Part shown: piece by piece, positions 8,785-20,565 of the stretch
Position numbering within the stretch: the first letter of the stretch is position 1
Layout of the letters: each line of letters begins with the position of its first letter
NCBI RefSeq assembly: GCF_019929345.1
Contig: NZ_JAHZPJ010000006.1
Location: 1-64,000 of the forward strand
From: Streptococcus oralis
Lineage (GTDB): Bacteria > Bacillota > Bacilli > Lactobacillales > Streptococcaceae
Length of the DNA stretch: 64,000 nucleotides
Direction: 5' to 3'
Made by a program: the position numbers and the translations under genes
Notes under the pieces: generated by a model
What the model was told of the DNA's origin: nothing
The model's input: the letters and a program-made list of their open reading frames with translations, nothing else
Databases searched by the model: none

Positions 8785-11273
8785 TGAATGCGAGAAATGA
8801 TCGGTATGTAGTCGTTGATTTAGAGGCGACCAGCACCGGAAGCAAGGCAAAAATTATTCAAGTAGGCATTGTGGTGATTGAGAATGGTGACATCATCGAT
8901 CAGTATGCGACCGATGTCAATCCTCACGAACCCTTGGATTCTCATATCAAAGAATTAACAGGTCTGACCGATCAACGCTTGGCTGCAGCACCAGAGTTTT
9001 CTCAGGTGGCTGGAAAAATTTTTGAATTGGTTAAGGACGGTATTTTTGTTGCGCACAATGTACAGTTTGATGCCAACCTTCTTGCGGAATTTCTCTTTTT
9101 TGAAGGATATGAATTGCGTACACCGCGGGTGGATACTGTTGAGCTAGCCCAGGTTCTGTATCCTCAGTTTGAAAAGTATAACTTAGGTATCCTTTGTCAA
9201 GAGTTGGGCATTGAGCTGGAACATGCCCATACTGCCCTGTCAGATGCTCAGGCAACAGCTGAACTTTTGCTTTACATGCGTCAAAAACTTTTTGAGCTAC
9301 CTAAAGGGCTCTTAGAAAGCTTATTAAACCTTGCAGACAACCTTCTCTATGAAAGTTATCTGGTGATTGAGGAGGTCTATCAGCAACAATCTCTCTTGTC
9401 TTCGCCAGACTTGATGGAACTTCATGGGCTTTTCCTCAGAAAGGAAAGCAAATCCTTAGTCCCACGAAAGTTATCCAAAGACTTTGCTAAAAACATTTCT
9501 TTATTGGGGCTGGAGGAACGTCCGCAACAGTTGGAATTTGCGGAGAAGATTGAGCAATTACTGGAAGAACATCAGACTTCCTTTATCCAAGCTCAAACGG
9601 GACTGGGCAAGACTTATGGTTATCTCCTCCCAGCTTTGAACTTGAAGAGTCAAGCAGGTATCCTAGTGAGCGTTCCGACCAAAATTCTTCAAAATCAAAT
9701 CATGCAAGAAGAAGGTCAGCGATTAAAAGAGGTCTTCCATCTGGAAATTCATAGTCTCAAGGGGCCTCAAAATTACTTGAAATTGGATGCTTTTCACCGA
9801 GTTCTCCATCGATCAGAGTCCAATCGCCTCTTCACACGCTTTAAAATGCAACTGCTCATCTGGCTAACAGAGACAGAGAGAGGTGACTTGGACGAAATCG
9901 GGCAGCTTTATCGCTATCAACACTTTCTGCCAGAACTAGTCCACGATGGCAAGCTTTCAAAGAAAAGTTTATTTGCTACAGAGGATTTTTGGAAACGAGG
10001 GCAGGAAAAGGCCGAGACCAGTCGCGTTCTCTTAACCAATCATGCCTATCTGGTCACTCGTTTGGAAGACAATCCAGAGTTTGTCGACAACCGTTTGGTA
10101 ATTTTGGATGAAGCTCAAAAAATGTTGCTAGCTCTTGAAAATCTGGCCCAGCAGGCTTATCGCCTTGAGGAACTTGTAACCCAGCTTGATAAGTCCATAG
10201 AGTCAGAAGAAGATTTGATTCAGAAACGCTTGCTTGAAAGTATTGGCTTTGAATGTCGTTACTTGATGGAGCAGTATCAATCAGGTCTTAAGAATGGAAA
10301 GTGGTTGGATTCTCTCGAACACTTGCGCCAGCATTTTTCGGAGTTAGCTCTCCCAGAGTATAGAGAGATTGCAAACTTTTTCACCTCGGACCGTGAATTT
10401 TGGCTTGCTACAGCAGAGAAATCGAGCAAGGATGTCTTGATTTGTTCAAGTAAAAAAGGCCGCTTTATACTAGCAGACTTATTGCCAGAAGATTGTAGGC
10501 TCCTAGGAGTATCGGCCACTCTTGAAATCAGCAATCGGGTTTCCTTAGCAGATTTATTGGGATTTCCGGATTCTCCACTTGTTAGGCTTGATGTAGCAAA
10601 ACAGGAGCAACAAGAAGTCTTTCTAGTCGATGACTTTCCTCTTGTGACAGAAGTTCCGCCTTTTGACTATGCTAGTGAAGTGGTTTCTGTCATTCGAAGC
10701 TTACAGGCCTTTCAAGAACCCTTATTGGTTTTGTTTACTTCAAAAGAGATGTTGCTGGCAGTTTCAGACCTGCTTGACCAACCGCATCTGGCTCAGTATA
10801 AAAATGGGGAACCAAGTCAACTGAAAAAACGTTTTGAAAAAGGCGAGCGCCAAATCTTGCTTGGAACAGGTAGTTTCTGGGAAGGGGTTGATTTTTCAAC
10901 CCATCCTTGCGTGATCCAAGTGATTCCGAGATTGCCTTTCCAAAATCCCCAAGAACCTTTAACCAAAAAATTAAACCAAGAACTGCGTCAAGAAGGGAAA
11001 AATCCTTTCTATGATTATCAGTTGCCGATGGCGATCATTCGGCTAAAACAAGCTCTGGGCCGTACTGTTAGACGATCTGACCAGGGTTCGGTTGCTCTAA
11101 TCTTAGACAGTCGTGTCGTTAGCAAGTGTTACGGCAAACAAATCGCTCAGGCCTTGTCAAAAGAAAGGACCGTTCGGATCCTTTCTAGAGACCAGCTAGA
11201 GTCTGCTGTAGCTGATTTTCTCCAATCTCGTCGCAATAGAATGAAAGAAAAATCCAAGAAAGAGAAAAGGTAA
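8781..11273 (+). CDS. dinG: DinG-family helicase with N-terminal DnaQ-type 3'-5' exonuclease domain
   Basis: 830 residues. The N-terminal part (1-170) is a DEDDh exonuclease: VVDLEAT (motif I), HNVQFDANLL (II), HTALSDAQAT (III). It is followed by an XPD/DinG superfamily 2 helicase: Walker A AQTGLGKT near residue 275, LVILDEAQ box near 445 and the C-terminal LGTGSFWEGVDF and ALGRTVRR motifs. This exonuclease-helicase fusion is the normal Firmicute architecture. The conserved cysteines of the E. coli DinG Fe-S cluster are not evident. The start is 8781 or 8784. rodA begins 5 bases after the stop. Confidence 0.93.
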   Translation: MMNARNDRYVVVDLEATSTGSKAKIIQVGIVVIENGDIIDQYATDVNPHEPLDSHIKELTGLTDQRLAAAPEFSQVAGKIFELVKDGIFVAHNVQFDANLLAEFLFFEGYELRTPRVDTVELAQVLYPQFEKYNLGILCQELGIELEHAHTALSDAQATAELLLYMRQKLFELPKGLLESLLNLADNLLYESYLVIEEVYQQQSLLSSPDLMELHGLFLRKESKSLVPRKLSKDFAKNISLLGLEERPQQLEFAEKIEQLLEEHQTSFIQAQTGLGKTYGYLLPALNLKSQAGILVSVPTKILQNQIMQEEGQRLKEVFHLEIHSLKGPQNYLKLDAFHRVLHRSESNRLFTRFKMQLLIWLTETERGDLDEIGQLYRYQHFLPELVHDGKLSKKSLFATEDFWKRGQEKAETSRVLLTNHAYLVTRLEDNPEFVDNRLVILDEAQKMLLALENLAQQAYRLEELVTQLDKSIESEEDLIQKRLLESIGFECRYLMEQYQSGLKNGKWLDSLEHLRQHFSELALPEYREIANFFTSDREFWLATAEKSSKDVLICSSKKGRFILADLLPEDCRLLGVSATLEISNRVSLADLLGFPDSPLVRLDVAKQEQQEVFLVDDFPLVTEVPPFDYASEVVSVIRSLQAFQEPLLVLFTSKEMLLAVSDLLDQPHLAQYKNGEPSQLKKRFEKGERQILLGTGSFWEGVDFSTHPCVIQVIPRLPFQNPQEPLTKKLNQELRQEGKNPFYDYQLPMAIIRLKQALGRTVRRSDQGSVALILDSRVVSKCYGKQIAQALSKERTVRILSRDQLESAVADFLQSRRNRMKEKSKKEKR

Positions 11274-11278
11274 AAAAT

Positions 11279-12502
11279 ATGAAACGTTCCTTCGACTCTC
11301 GAGTCGATTATAGCCTCTTCCTACCAGTGTTTTGTTTACTGGTGATTGGAGTAGTGGCCATTTATATAGCAGTTAGTCATGACTATCCCAATAATGTACT
11401 TCCAATACTAGGTCAGCAAATCGCTTGGATTGCCTTGGGTCTTGTCATTGGATTTGTGGTCATGTTCTTTAATACCGAGTTTTTATGGAAGGTGACTCCC
11501 TACCTTTATGGCTTAGGTTTAGCCTTGATGGTCCTCCCTCTTGTTTTCTACAATCCAAATCTTGTAGCGTCAACAGGTGCCAAGAACTGGGTATCGATTG
11601 GTGGAACGACACTTTTCCAGCCATCGGAATTCATGAAGATTTCCTATATCTTGATATTGGCTCGAGTTATTGTACAATTCACTCAAAAGCACAAGGAGTG
11701 GCGCCGAACCATCCCCTTGGATTTCCTATTGATTGGTTGGATGATTGCCTTTACCATCCCAGTCTTGATCCTTCTAGCCCTACAAAGTGACTTGGGGACT
11801 GCCTTGGTTTTTGTAGCTATTTTTGCAGGCATGGTTCTCCTTTCAGGTGTTTCGTGGAAGATTATCATTCCAGTTTTTGTAACAGGAGTGACTGCAGTTG
11901 CGGGCTTCATGGCCATCTTTATAAGTAAGGATGGACGTGCCTTTTTGCATCAGATTGGGATGCCAACTTACCAGATTAACCGTATTTTGGCCTGGCTCAA
12001 TCCCTTTGATTTTGCGCAAACAACGACTTACCAGCAGGCGCAGGGGCAAATTGCTATTGGAAGTGGTGGCTTGTTTGGACAAGGTTTTAATGTGTCCAAT
12101 CTCCTTATTCCAGTACGTGAAAGTGATATGATTTTCACCGTAATTGCTGAAGACTTTGGCTTTATTGGTTCGGTCTTTGTCATCGCTTTATACTTACTTC
12201 TCATCTATCGAATGTTGAAGATTACGCTCAGATCAAATAACCAGTTCTACACCTACATTTCGACTGGTTTTATCATGATGTTACTCTTCCATATCTTTGA
12301 AAATATCGGTGCCGTGACAGGCTTACTTCCTTTGACAGGAATTCCTCTGCCTTTCATTTCTCAAGGGGGCTCCGCAATTATTAGTAACCTCATCGGTGTC
12401 GGTCTCCTCTTGTCTATGAGTTACCAGACCAACCTAGCAGAAGAGAAAAGTGGAAAAGTTCCATTCAAACGAAAGAAAGTCGTCCTAAAACAAATCAAAT
12501 AA
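11279..12502 (+). CDS. rodA: SEDS peptidoglycan glycosyltransferase RodA
   Basis: 407 residues, about ten membrane helices, the SEDS polymerase that pairs with a class B PBP for elongation-type (peripheral) cell-wall synthesis. SEDS signatures: GAKNWVSIGG...FQPSEFMKI, QSDLGTALVF (conserved Asp near 170s), VPVRESDMIFTVIAEDFGF-like loop and LPLTGIPLPFISQGGSA near the C-terminus. Family length for pneumococcal RodA is about 407, which favours RodA over FtsW. It lies between dinG and a DJ-1 gene with tight spacing (AAGGAGG site of the next gene right after its stop). Confidence 0.92.
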   Translation: MKRSFDSRVDYSLFLPVFCLLVIGVVAIYIAVSHDYPNNVLPILGQQIAWIALGLVIGFVVMFFNTEFLWKVTPYLYGLGLALMVLPLVFYNPNLVASTGAKNWVSIGGTTLFQPSEFMKISYILILARVIVQFTQKHKEWRRTIPLDFLLIGWMIAFTIPVLILLALQSDLGTALVFVAIFAGMVLLSGVSWKIIIPVFVTGVTAVAGFMAIFISKDGRAFLHQIGMPTYQINRILAWLNPFDFAQTTTYQQAQGQIAIGSGGLFGQGFNVSNLLIPVRESDMIFTVIAEDFGFIGSVFVIALYLLLIYRMLKITLRSNNQFYTYISTGFIMMLLFHIFENIGAVTGLLPLTGIPLPFISQGGSAIISNLIGVGLLLSMSYQTNLAEEKSGKVPFKRKKVVLKQIK

Positions 12503-12512
12503 GGAGGCCACT

Positions 12513-13067
12513 ATGGCAAAAGTAGCAGTTATTTTAGCCCAGGGTTTTGAAGAAATCGAAGCCTTGACAGTAGTCGATGTCTTGCGTCGAGCAAACATTT
12601 CCTGTGATATGGTAGGATTTGAAGAGCAGGTGACAGGATCGCATGGCATTCAGGTGAAAGCTGATCGTGTTTTTGATGGCGATTTGTCCGACTATGACTT
12701 GGTAGTTCTTCCAGGTGGCATGCCAGGCTCAGCTCACCTACGGGATAATCAAGCCCTCATTTCACAGATTAAATCCTTTGACCAAGCAGGAAAGAAAATT
12801 GCAGCCATCTGTGCAGCCCCAATCGCTCTTCAACAAGCAGGTGTCCTGAAAGACAAGTACTTCACCTGTTATGACGGTGTTCAGGAGAACATCAGTGATG
12901 GAATTTACCGAAAGGAAACAGTAGTTGTGGATGGCAATCTAACAACCAGCCGAGGACCGTCAACGGCTCTTGCCTTTGCCTATGAGTTGGCAGAGCAGTT
13001 GGGAGGAGATGCTGAAAGTTTACGAGTCGGCATGCTCTATCGGGATGTCTTTGAAAATCAACAGTAA
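12513..13067 (+). CDS. DJ-1/PfpI family protein
   Basis: 184 residues of the ThiJ/DJ-1 branch. The nucleophile elbow is AAICAAP with the reactive Cys, plus acidic EEIEA near residue 15 and a GGMPGSAHL loop. Members act as glyoxalases/deglycases or redox chaperones; older annotations as a thiamine gene are not supported. An AAGGAGG ribosome site lies 5 bases after the rodA stop, so it is in the dinG-rodA operon. A terminator follows directly. Confidence 0.88.
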   Translation: MAKVAVILAQGFEEIEALTVVDVLRRANISCDMVGFEEQVTGSHGIQVKADRVFDGDLSDYDLVVLPGGMPGSAHLRDNQALISQIKSFDQAGKKIAAICAAPIALQQAGVLKDKYFTCYDGVQENISDGIYRKETVVVDGNLTTSRGPSTALAFAYELAEQLGGDAESLRVGMLYRDVFENQQ

Positions 13068-13090
13068 AACGAGAGTTAAACTCTCGTTTT
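13066..13090 (+). terminator. Terminator after the DJ-1 gene
   Basis: AAAACGAGAG pairs perfectly with CTCTCGTTTT around TTAAA, followed by T. Confidence 0.85.
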
Positions 13091-13135
13091 TGCTTGGAAA
13101 AATCTAGGAAATCATCGCTTTTTTCATAAAAAAAT

Positions 13136-13150
13136 GGTATAATGAAGGGT

Positions 13151-13151
<1 letters not shown>
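13136..13151 (+). promoter_or_regulatory. Extended -10 of the HAD gene, placed for a leaderless transcript
   Basis: TGGTATAAT (hexamer 13138-13143) overlaps an ATG at 13142, so that codon cannot be in the mRNA. The next in-frame ATG (13151) starts 8 bases after the hexamer, at or next to the predicted +1. Confidence 0.65.
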
Positions 13152-15674
<2,523 letters not shown>

Positions 15675-15710
15675 AAATGCGTGAAATAGTTCCCTTGGTT
15701 TAAAAAATAT

Positions 15711-15718
15711 GATATAAT
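15711..15718 (+). promoter_or_regulatory. Extended -10 promoter of ezrA
   Basis: TGATATAAT with the hexamer at 15713-15718. The leader of about 28 nt carries AAAGGAG (15740-15746) before the ezrA ATG. Confidence 0.65.
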
Positions 15719-15753
15719 CATTACGATTGTTTCTAGTATAAAAGGAGTTTGAT

Positions 15754-17481
15754 ATGTCTAATGGACAACTAATTTATCTAATGGTTGCAATTGCAATCAT
15801 TTTGGTTCTGGCTTATGGAGTAGCTATGTTTCTTCGCAAGCGAAATGAAGGCAGATTAGCGGCCCTCGAAGAAAGAAAAGAAAAACTCTACAACCTTCCA
15901 GTAAATGATGAGGTTGAAGCCGTTAAAAACATGCACTTGATTGGTCAAAGTCAGGTCACTTTCCGGGAATGGAATCAAAAATGGGTTGATTTATCGCTTA
16001 ATTCATTTGCTGATATTGAAAACCACCTTTTCGAGGCTGAAAACTATAACAATTCTTTCCGTTTCTTCAAAGCCGCTCACAAGATTGATCAAATTGAAAG
16101 CCAGATTGATTTGATTGAAGAAGATATTGCGGCGATTCGCAATGCCCTCTCAGAGCTTGAAAAACAGGAGTCTAGAAATAGTGGACGTGTTTCACATGCC
16201 TTGGATTTGTTTGAAAGTCTACAACATACAGTAGCAGAAAATTCAGAACAGTATGGTGAGGCGCTTCCTGAAATTGAGAAGCAATTGGAAAAAATTCAAT
16301 CGGAATTTTCTCAGTTTGTAACTTTAAATTCATCAGGAGATCCAGTTGAAGCTGCGAGTATCTTAGATGAGACAGAAAATCATATTCTTGCATTGACACA
16401 TATGGTTGAGCGTGTTCCAAGCCTTGTGACAACCTTATCAACGGAGCTCCCAGAGCAATTGGAAGATCTTGAAGAAGGTTACCGTAAGTTATTGGGGCTT
16501 AATTATCATTTTATCGAAACAGATATTGAAGCTCGTTTCCAACTTTTGCGTGAAGCTCTAAAGAAAAATCAGGAAAATATCAAACACTTGGAGTTGGATA
16601 ATGCAGAGTACGAAAACACGCAAATCCAAGAAGAAATCAATGCTCTCTATGCTATCTTCTCACGTGAGGTGGCGTCTCAAAAAGTAGTGGAAGGTTTACT
16701 CGAAACGCTACCGACCTACCTTAATCATTTGAAAGATAATAACCAAGTTCTTGCTCAAGATATAGAGCGTCTTAATAAAACTTATCTTCTCCCAGAGAGC
16801 TATGGAAATCATGTTCGCCGTCTTTATGCTGAATTGTCAGAGTTTGATACGCTAATCACAGAAGTGATTGAAGAACAAGCAGAGCCTAAGGAAGCATACT
16901 CTATCTTAGAGGAGCAGTTACAAGATCTTCAAAACAATTTAAAAGATATTGAAGATGAACAAATCTCTGTTAGTGAGCATTTAGCACAAATTGAGAAGGA
17001 TGATATGAATGCTCGTCAAAAGGCTAATGTCTATGTCAATCGTTTACATACTATCAAACGATACATGGAAAAGAGAAACTTACCAGGTATTCCTCAAAGC
17101 TTCTTGAAACTTTTCTTTGCGACAAGTAACAACGTAGAAGATTTGATGGCTGAATTGGAACAGGCAAAAGTTAATATTGAATCTGTCAATCGCATTCTTG
17201 AGATTGCTACAAATGATATGGAGGCTCTGGAAACAGAAACCTACAATATCGTTCAATATGCAACTTTGACAGAGCAGCTTCTTCAATACTCAAATCGCTA
17301 CCGTTCGTTTGATGAGCGTATTCAAGAAGCCTTCAATGAGGCACTTGAAATTTTTGAAAGAGACTTTGATTATCAAACTTCATTTGAGAAAATTTCTCAA
17401 GCCTTGGAAGTTGCAGAGCCAGGAGTTACAAATCGATTTGTTTCTTCTTATGAAAAAACACGTGAAGCGATTCGCTTCTAA
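15754..17481 (+). CDS. ezrA: Septation ring formation regulator EzrA
   Basis: 575 residues. One N-terminal membrane helix (about 6-26, LIYLMVAIAIILVLAYGVAM) is followed by a cytosolic, almost wholly coiled-coil body, the spectrin-like fold of EzrA. It sits at the division septum, controls FtsZ ring assembly and links it to peptidoglycan enzymes. Length and the C-terminal TNRFVSSYEKTREAIRF fit the family. It follows gyrB with its own promoter. The next gene here is pgdA, which differs from the pneumococcal order I remember. Confidence 0.95.
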   Translation: MSNGQLIYLMVAIAIILVLAYGVAMFLRKRNEGRLAALEERKEKLYNLPVNDEVEAVKNMHLIGQSQVTFREWNQKWVDLSLNSFADIENHLFEAENYNNSFRFFKAAHKIDQIESQIDLIEEDIAAIRNALSELEKQESRNSGRVSHALDLFESLQHTVAENSEQYGEALPEIEKQLEKIQSEFSQFVTLNSSGDPVEAASILDETENHILALTHMVERVPSLVTTLSTELPEQLEDLEEGYRKLLGLNYHFIETDIEARFQLLREALKKNQENIKHLELDNAEYENTQIQEEINALYAIFSREVASQKVVEGLLETLPTYLNHLKDNNQVLAQDIERLNKTYLLPESYGNHVRRLYAELSEFDTLITEVIEEQAEPKEAYSILEEQLQDLQNNLKDIEDEQISVSEHLAQIEKDDMNARQKANVYVNRLHTIKRYMEKRNLPGIPQSFLKLFFATSNNVEDLMAELEQAKVNIESVNRILEIATNDMEALETETYNIVQYATLTEQLLQYSNRYRSFDERIQEAFNEALEIFERDFDYQTSFEKISQALEVAEPGVTNRFVSSYEKTREAIRF

Positions 17482-17486
17482 AATTC

Positions 17487-17514
17487 AAAAAGCTTAGATT
17501 GTCTAGGCTTTTTT
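17487..17514 (+). terminator. ezrA terminator
   Basis: AAAAAGCTTAGA pairs with TCTAGGCTTTTT around TTG, with a T-run. Confidence 0.8.
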
Positions 17515-17571
17515 GTTATCATTTTTTAAATAGTAGAACATCTGTTTATCATTGAAATTATAGCCTTGATT

Positions 17572-17587
17572 TGATATGATTATAATA
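17572..17587 (+). promoter_or_regulatory. pgdA extended -10, placed for a leaderless transcript
   Basis: TGATATGAT has its hexamer at 17575-17580; seven bases on is the A of ATG 17587. A second TATAAT (17581-17586) abuts the ATG and would start inside the gene. No ribosome site is visible. Confidence 0.6.
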
Positions 17588-18978
17588 TGAAAAAAAATAG
17601 AGCGAAACGTGTTTCTCATGATAAAAAGAGAAGTAGATTACTTTCCTTTGTTGGAATCTTAGGTCTTGCTATAATCTGCCTAGGTGGCGTCATTGGTTAC
17701 AAGATTCTACAAAAGCAATCTTATGAACAAAAAATTGAAGCGCTAAAAAGCGAAAAGGACCAGCAATTCAACGCAGGTAGTCAGAAAGACCATTTCCGAA
17801 AAGGTCAAGCCGAAGTGATTGTCTACTACCCTCTTCAAGGAGAGGAAATCATTGCGTCTGTTAGAGAAAAGATCAATCAGGATATCAAAGAAAAGCTAGA
17901 AGATAAAGAGGATCTGGTATTTTATTATACGGAGCAGTTGGATCCCGTCTTAAAGGGAGTTGTTGCTCGTAATATCAGTAAGCAGGTCTATGACCTGTCT
18001 GCTTCAAAAGTGGAGGAAAAAGAAAAGACTTCTTTAGGAAAAATTTTCTTGACAGAAGATGGTCAACTTTTCACTCTTAGTAAACTTTTCAAGGATGCTA
18101 GCAAGGCTAAGGAACTCCTGCTGAGTCAAATCAAGTCAACTCTAGAAGATAAGAAACTTGACCAGACAAAAATTGATCAGGTGCTAAAAACCTTTACAGA
18201 CCAAGATTTGTCGTTATGGAGCTTTGATTATAAAGATAGTCAAATCATCCTTTATCCTGCTGACCTAGGGGAGGCTCTGGAGGAAATTGCTTTACCAATA
18301 TCCAGTTTCTTTGATGTGTTGGAGTTCTCTTATCTATTAGAAAAGGATGCTGAACTTTACCAAGCTTACTTTGCTCAGAAAAATAAAAAAGTTGTAGCCT
18401 TGACCTTTGATGATGGCCCAAATCCATCTACAACTACCCAGGCTTTGGATACCTTGGCTAAGTACAATGTAAAGGCGACTTTCTTTGTACTTGGTAAAAA
18501 CATTGCTGGCAATGAAAATCTTCTGAAACGAATGAAATCTGAAGGCCATGTTGTGGGAAACCATAGCTGGGATCATCCCGTTCTTTCTAAATTGTCTCTT
18601 GAAGATGCTAAAAAACAAATCACGGATACAGAAGATTCCTTGACCAAGGTTTTAGGTTCGAGTTCTAAACTTATGCGACCTCCTTACGGAGCGATTACAG
18701 ATGATATTCGTAATAGTCTGGATTTGAGTTTTATCATGTGGAATGTAGATAGTTTGGACTGGAAGAGCAAGAATGAATCTGCTATTTTGACAGAGATTCA
18801 GCATCAAGTTCGTAATGGATCGATTGTTCTTATGCATGATATTCATGGCGCTACAGTTAATGCTCTTCCAAAGATTATAGAATATCTGAAAGAGGAAGGT
18901 TATACATTTGTGACTGTTCCGGAAATGCTTAATTCTCGCTTGAAAGCTCACGAAATGTATTACGATCGTGATCAATGA
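17587..18978 (+). CDS. pgdA: Peptidoglycan N-acetylglucosamine deacetylase PgdA
   Basis: 463 residues, same length as pneumococcal PgdA. A basic N-terminus and one membrane helix (about 20-40, [20 protein letters not shown]) anchor it outside the cell. A central extracytoplasmic domain precedes the NodB-type deacetylase domain (about 265-450). The five catalytic motifs are all present: TFDDGP, NHSWDHP (metal His pair), RPPYG, DSLDWK and LMHDIH. It deacetylates glycan GlcNAc and so lowers lysozyme sensitivity. The gene is monocistronic by promoter and hairpin placement. Confidence 0.95.
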   Translation: MKKNRAKRVSHDKKRSRLLSFVGILGLAIICLGGVIGYKILQKQSYEQKIEALKSEKDQQFNAGSQKDHFRKGQAEVIVYYPLQGEEIIASVREKINQDIKEKLEDKEDLVFYYTEQLDPVLKGVVARNISKQVYDLSASKVEEKEKTSLGKIFLTEDGQLFTLSKLFKDASKAKELLLSQIKSTLEDKKLDQTKIDQVLKTFTDQDLSLWSFDYKDSQIILYPADLGEALEEIALPISSFFDVLEFSYLLEKDAELYQAYFAQKNKKVVALTFDDGPNPSTTTQALDTLAKYNVKATFFVLGKNIAGNENLLKRMKSEGHVVGNHSWDHPVLSKLSLEDAKKQITDTEDSLTKVLGSSSKLMRPPYGAITDDIRNSLDLSFIMWNVDSLDWKSKNESAILTEIQHQVRNGSIVLMHDIHGATVNALPKIIEYLKEEGYTFVTVPEMLNSRLKAHEMYYDRDQ

Positions 18979-18982
18979 TTTT

Positions 18983-19036
18983 AAAATCTAAAGGAGCAAA
19001 TGTGCTGATAATCAGGACTTTGTTTCTTTAGATTTT
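18983..19036 (+). terminator. Long imperfect hairpin after pgdA
   Basis: AAAATCTAAAG...CAAA (18983-19000) pairs with TTTG...CTTTAGATTTT (19019-19036) around an 18-base loop, followed by CTTC. It may be a terminator or an mRNA-stabilising stem for the next gene. Confidence 0.5.
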
Positions 19037-19058
19037 CTTCACATAGAAAGGAAAAAAT

Positions 19059-19901
19059 ATGAAATCTTATACGCTAAATAATGGAGTTTCAATTCCTGTT
19101 CTAGGATTTGGAACATGGAAAGCTGAAAATGGAGAGGTGGCCTACCAAGCCGTTTTAGAAGCTTTAAAGGCTGGATATCGTCATATCGATACTGCGGCTA
19201 TCTATCAAAATGAGGAGAGCGTTGGTCGTGCTATACGAGATAGCGGTATTCCACGTCAAGAAATCTTTGTAACGACCAAACTTTGGAATACCAATCACAG
19301 CTATGAAGAAGCTCGCCATGCTTTTGAGGAATCAATGGAAAAACTGGGATTGGATTATCTAGACTTGTACCTTATCCATTGGCCAAATCCAAAACCACTA
19401 AGAGAAAACGACGAATGGAAAACTCGCAATGCTGAAGTCTGGAGAGCGATGGAGGATCTTTACAAAGAAGGCAAGATTCGTGCTATTGGTGTTAGTAATT
19501 TTCTTCCTAAGCATTTGGATGCCTTGCTTGAGACAGCAAGAGTCATTCCAGCGGTTAATCAGGTACGCTTGGCACCAGGAGTTTATCAAGAGGAAGTGGT
19601 TGACTACTGTAAAGAGAAAGGAATTCTCTTAGAGGCATGGGGACCATTTGGGCAAGGGGAGTTGTTTGAACAGAAGGAAGTCCAAGAAATTGCTACTAAG
19701 CATGGGAAATCAGTGGCTCAAATTGCCTTGGCTTGGAGTTTGGCAGAAGAGTTTTTACCGTTACCTAAGTCAGTAACAGCCTCTCGCATCCAGAGCAATC
19801 TTGACTGTTTTGGGATTGAACTTAGCAAAGAAGAGCGAGAGATCTTAAAGACGATTTCAGTGACTTCTGGCGCACCTCGTGTGGATGAGATGGATTTTTA
19901 G
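19059..19901 (+). CDS. Aldo/keto reductase (2,5-diketogluconate reductase type)
   Basis: 280 residues, TIM-barrel NADPH oxidoreductase. Signatures: GFGTWKAENGE, GYRHIDTAAIYQNEESVG with the catalytic Asp and Tyr, TTKLWNTNH (catalytic Lys), LYLIHWPNP (His), IGVSNF and the cofactor-binding PLPKSVTASRI. It reduces small aldehydes and ketones; the natural substrate is unknown. GAAAGGAAAAA precedes the ATG. It stands between pgdA and a T-box leader. Confidence 0.92.
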   Translation: MKSYTLNNGVSIPVLGFGTWKAENGEVAYQAVLEALKAGYRHIDTAAIYQNEESVGRAIRDSGIPRQEIFVTTKLWNTNHSYEEARHAFEESMEKLGLDYLDLYLIHWPNPKPLRENDEWKTRNAEVWRAMEDLYKEGKIRAIGVSNFLPKHLDALLETARVIPAVNQVRLAPGVYQEEVVDYCKEKGILLEAWGPFGQGELFEQKEVQEIATKHGKSVAQIALAWSLAEEFLPLPKSVTASRIQSNLDCFGIELSKEEREILKTISVTSGAPRVDEMDF

Positions 19902-19917
19902 AAAGTAAGAAAAAGAA

Positions 19918-19946
19918 TTGTAAATTTTCTCTCTTTCTGATATAAT
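19918..19946 (+). promoter_or_regulatory. Promoter of the T-box transcript
   Basis: -35 TTGTAA (19918-19923), 17-base spacer, TATAAT (19941-19946) with extended TGA. The predicted start is near 19953. Confidence 0.8.
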
Positions 19947-19952
19947 AATCAA

Positions 19953-20145
19953 CAAGAAAGAAAGTCTTATGGCGTTCTTCAAGCGAGCTTGGGATAGTGG
20001 GAGCCAAGTAGGACAAGGTAAGGAACTGGCGCTTTCTGTTGTATTTTAAAAAACAATGAAGTAATAAATTAGGGTGGAACCGCGTTTCTGACGCCCCTAG
20101 TCGCAAGGCTTGGGTGTTGAAATTCGGTTCTTTTTGAATTTCGTC
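19953..20145 (+). promoter_or_regulatory. T-box riboswitch, probably glycine-specific
   Basis: The invariant T-box sequence AGGGTGGAACCGCG is at 20071-20084. Stem I is closed by AACAAGAAAG and CTTTCTGTTG; just inside its 3' arm the loop carries GGC (20028-20030), a glycine codon and the likely specifier. After the T-box, ACGCCC/GGGTGT (near 20091-20116) and GAAATTC/GAATTTC (near 20119-20142) can form the terminator side of the switch. Uncharged tRNA-Gly binding should favour read-through. The first gene downstream is not a synthetase but a GFA-like gene; glyQ is 0.6 kb further on. Confidence 0.92.
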
Positions 20146-20170
20146 TAATACCTAAGTAGAAAGGAGCATA

Positions 20171-20542
20171 ATGCTTAAAGGATCTTGTTTATGCAAAGCA
20201 GTGACCTACACTTTAGATGAGGAATTGTCGGAATTAGTTTTTTGTCATTGCTCATTCTGTCGGAAAGCAACTGCGTCTGCTTATACAGTTAATGCCAAAG
20301 TTAGCAGCAAAAATCTAGTATTGTATGGAGAAGAGAATTTGATTACCTACAGTTCATCTCCAGGGAAACAACGCTATTACTGCCAGAACTGTCACAGTCA
20401 AATTTTCACTATTCAAGAAGATGTACCAGAAGTTTGTGCTTTGAAATTGGGTACAGTAGATGAATGCAATCAAAATTTACAAACTGTTCCCAAACGTCAT
20501 ATTTTTCAGGACCCAGCTTTTTCTTGGTTGCTTGATAAATAA
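20171..20542 (+). CDS. GFA-family (Mss4-like) zinc-binding protein
   Basis: 123 residues of the GFA / DUF636 family. The zinc-ligand pattern is intact: GSCLC at residues 5-9, FCHCSFCRKA near 30 and YYCQNCHS near 77. The family is named for glutathione-dependent formaldehyde-activating enzyme, but most members, including this, have no proven activity. AGAAAGGAG precedes the ATG at 20171. It lies between the glycine T-box and glyQ, so its expression should follow glycine-tRNA charging. Confidence 0.85.
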   Translation: MLKGSCLCKAVTYTLDEELSELVFCHCSFCRKATASAYTVNAKVSSKNLVLYGEENLITYSSSPGKQRYYCQNCHSQIFTIQEDVPEVCALKLGTVDECNQNLQTVPKRHIFQDPAFSWLLDK

Positions 20543-20565
20543 ATTTAAAAAGATAATATAAACTA

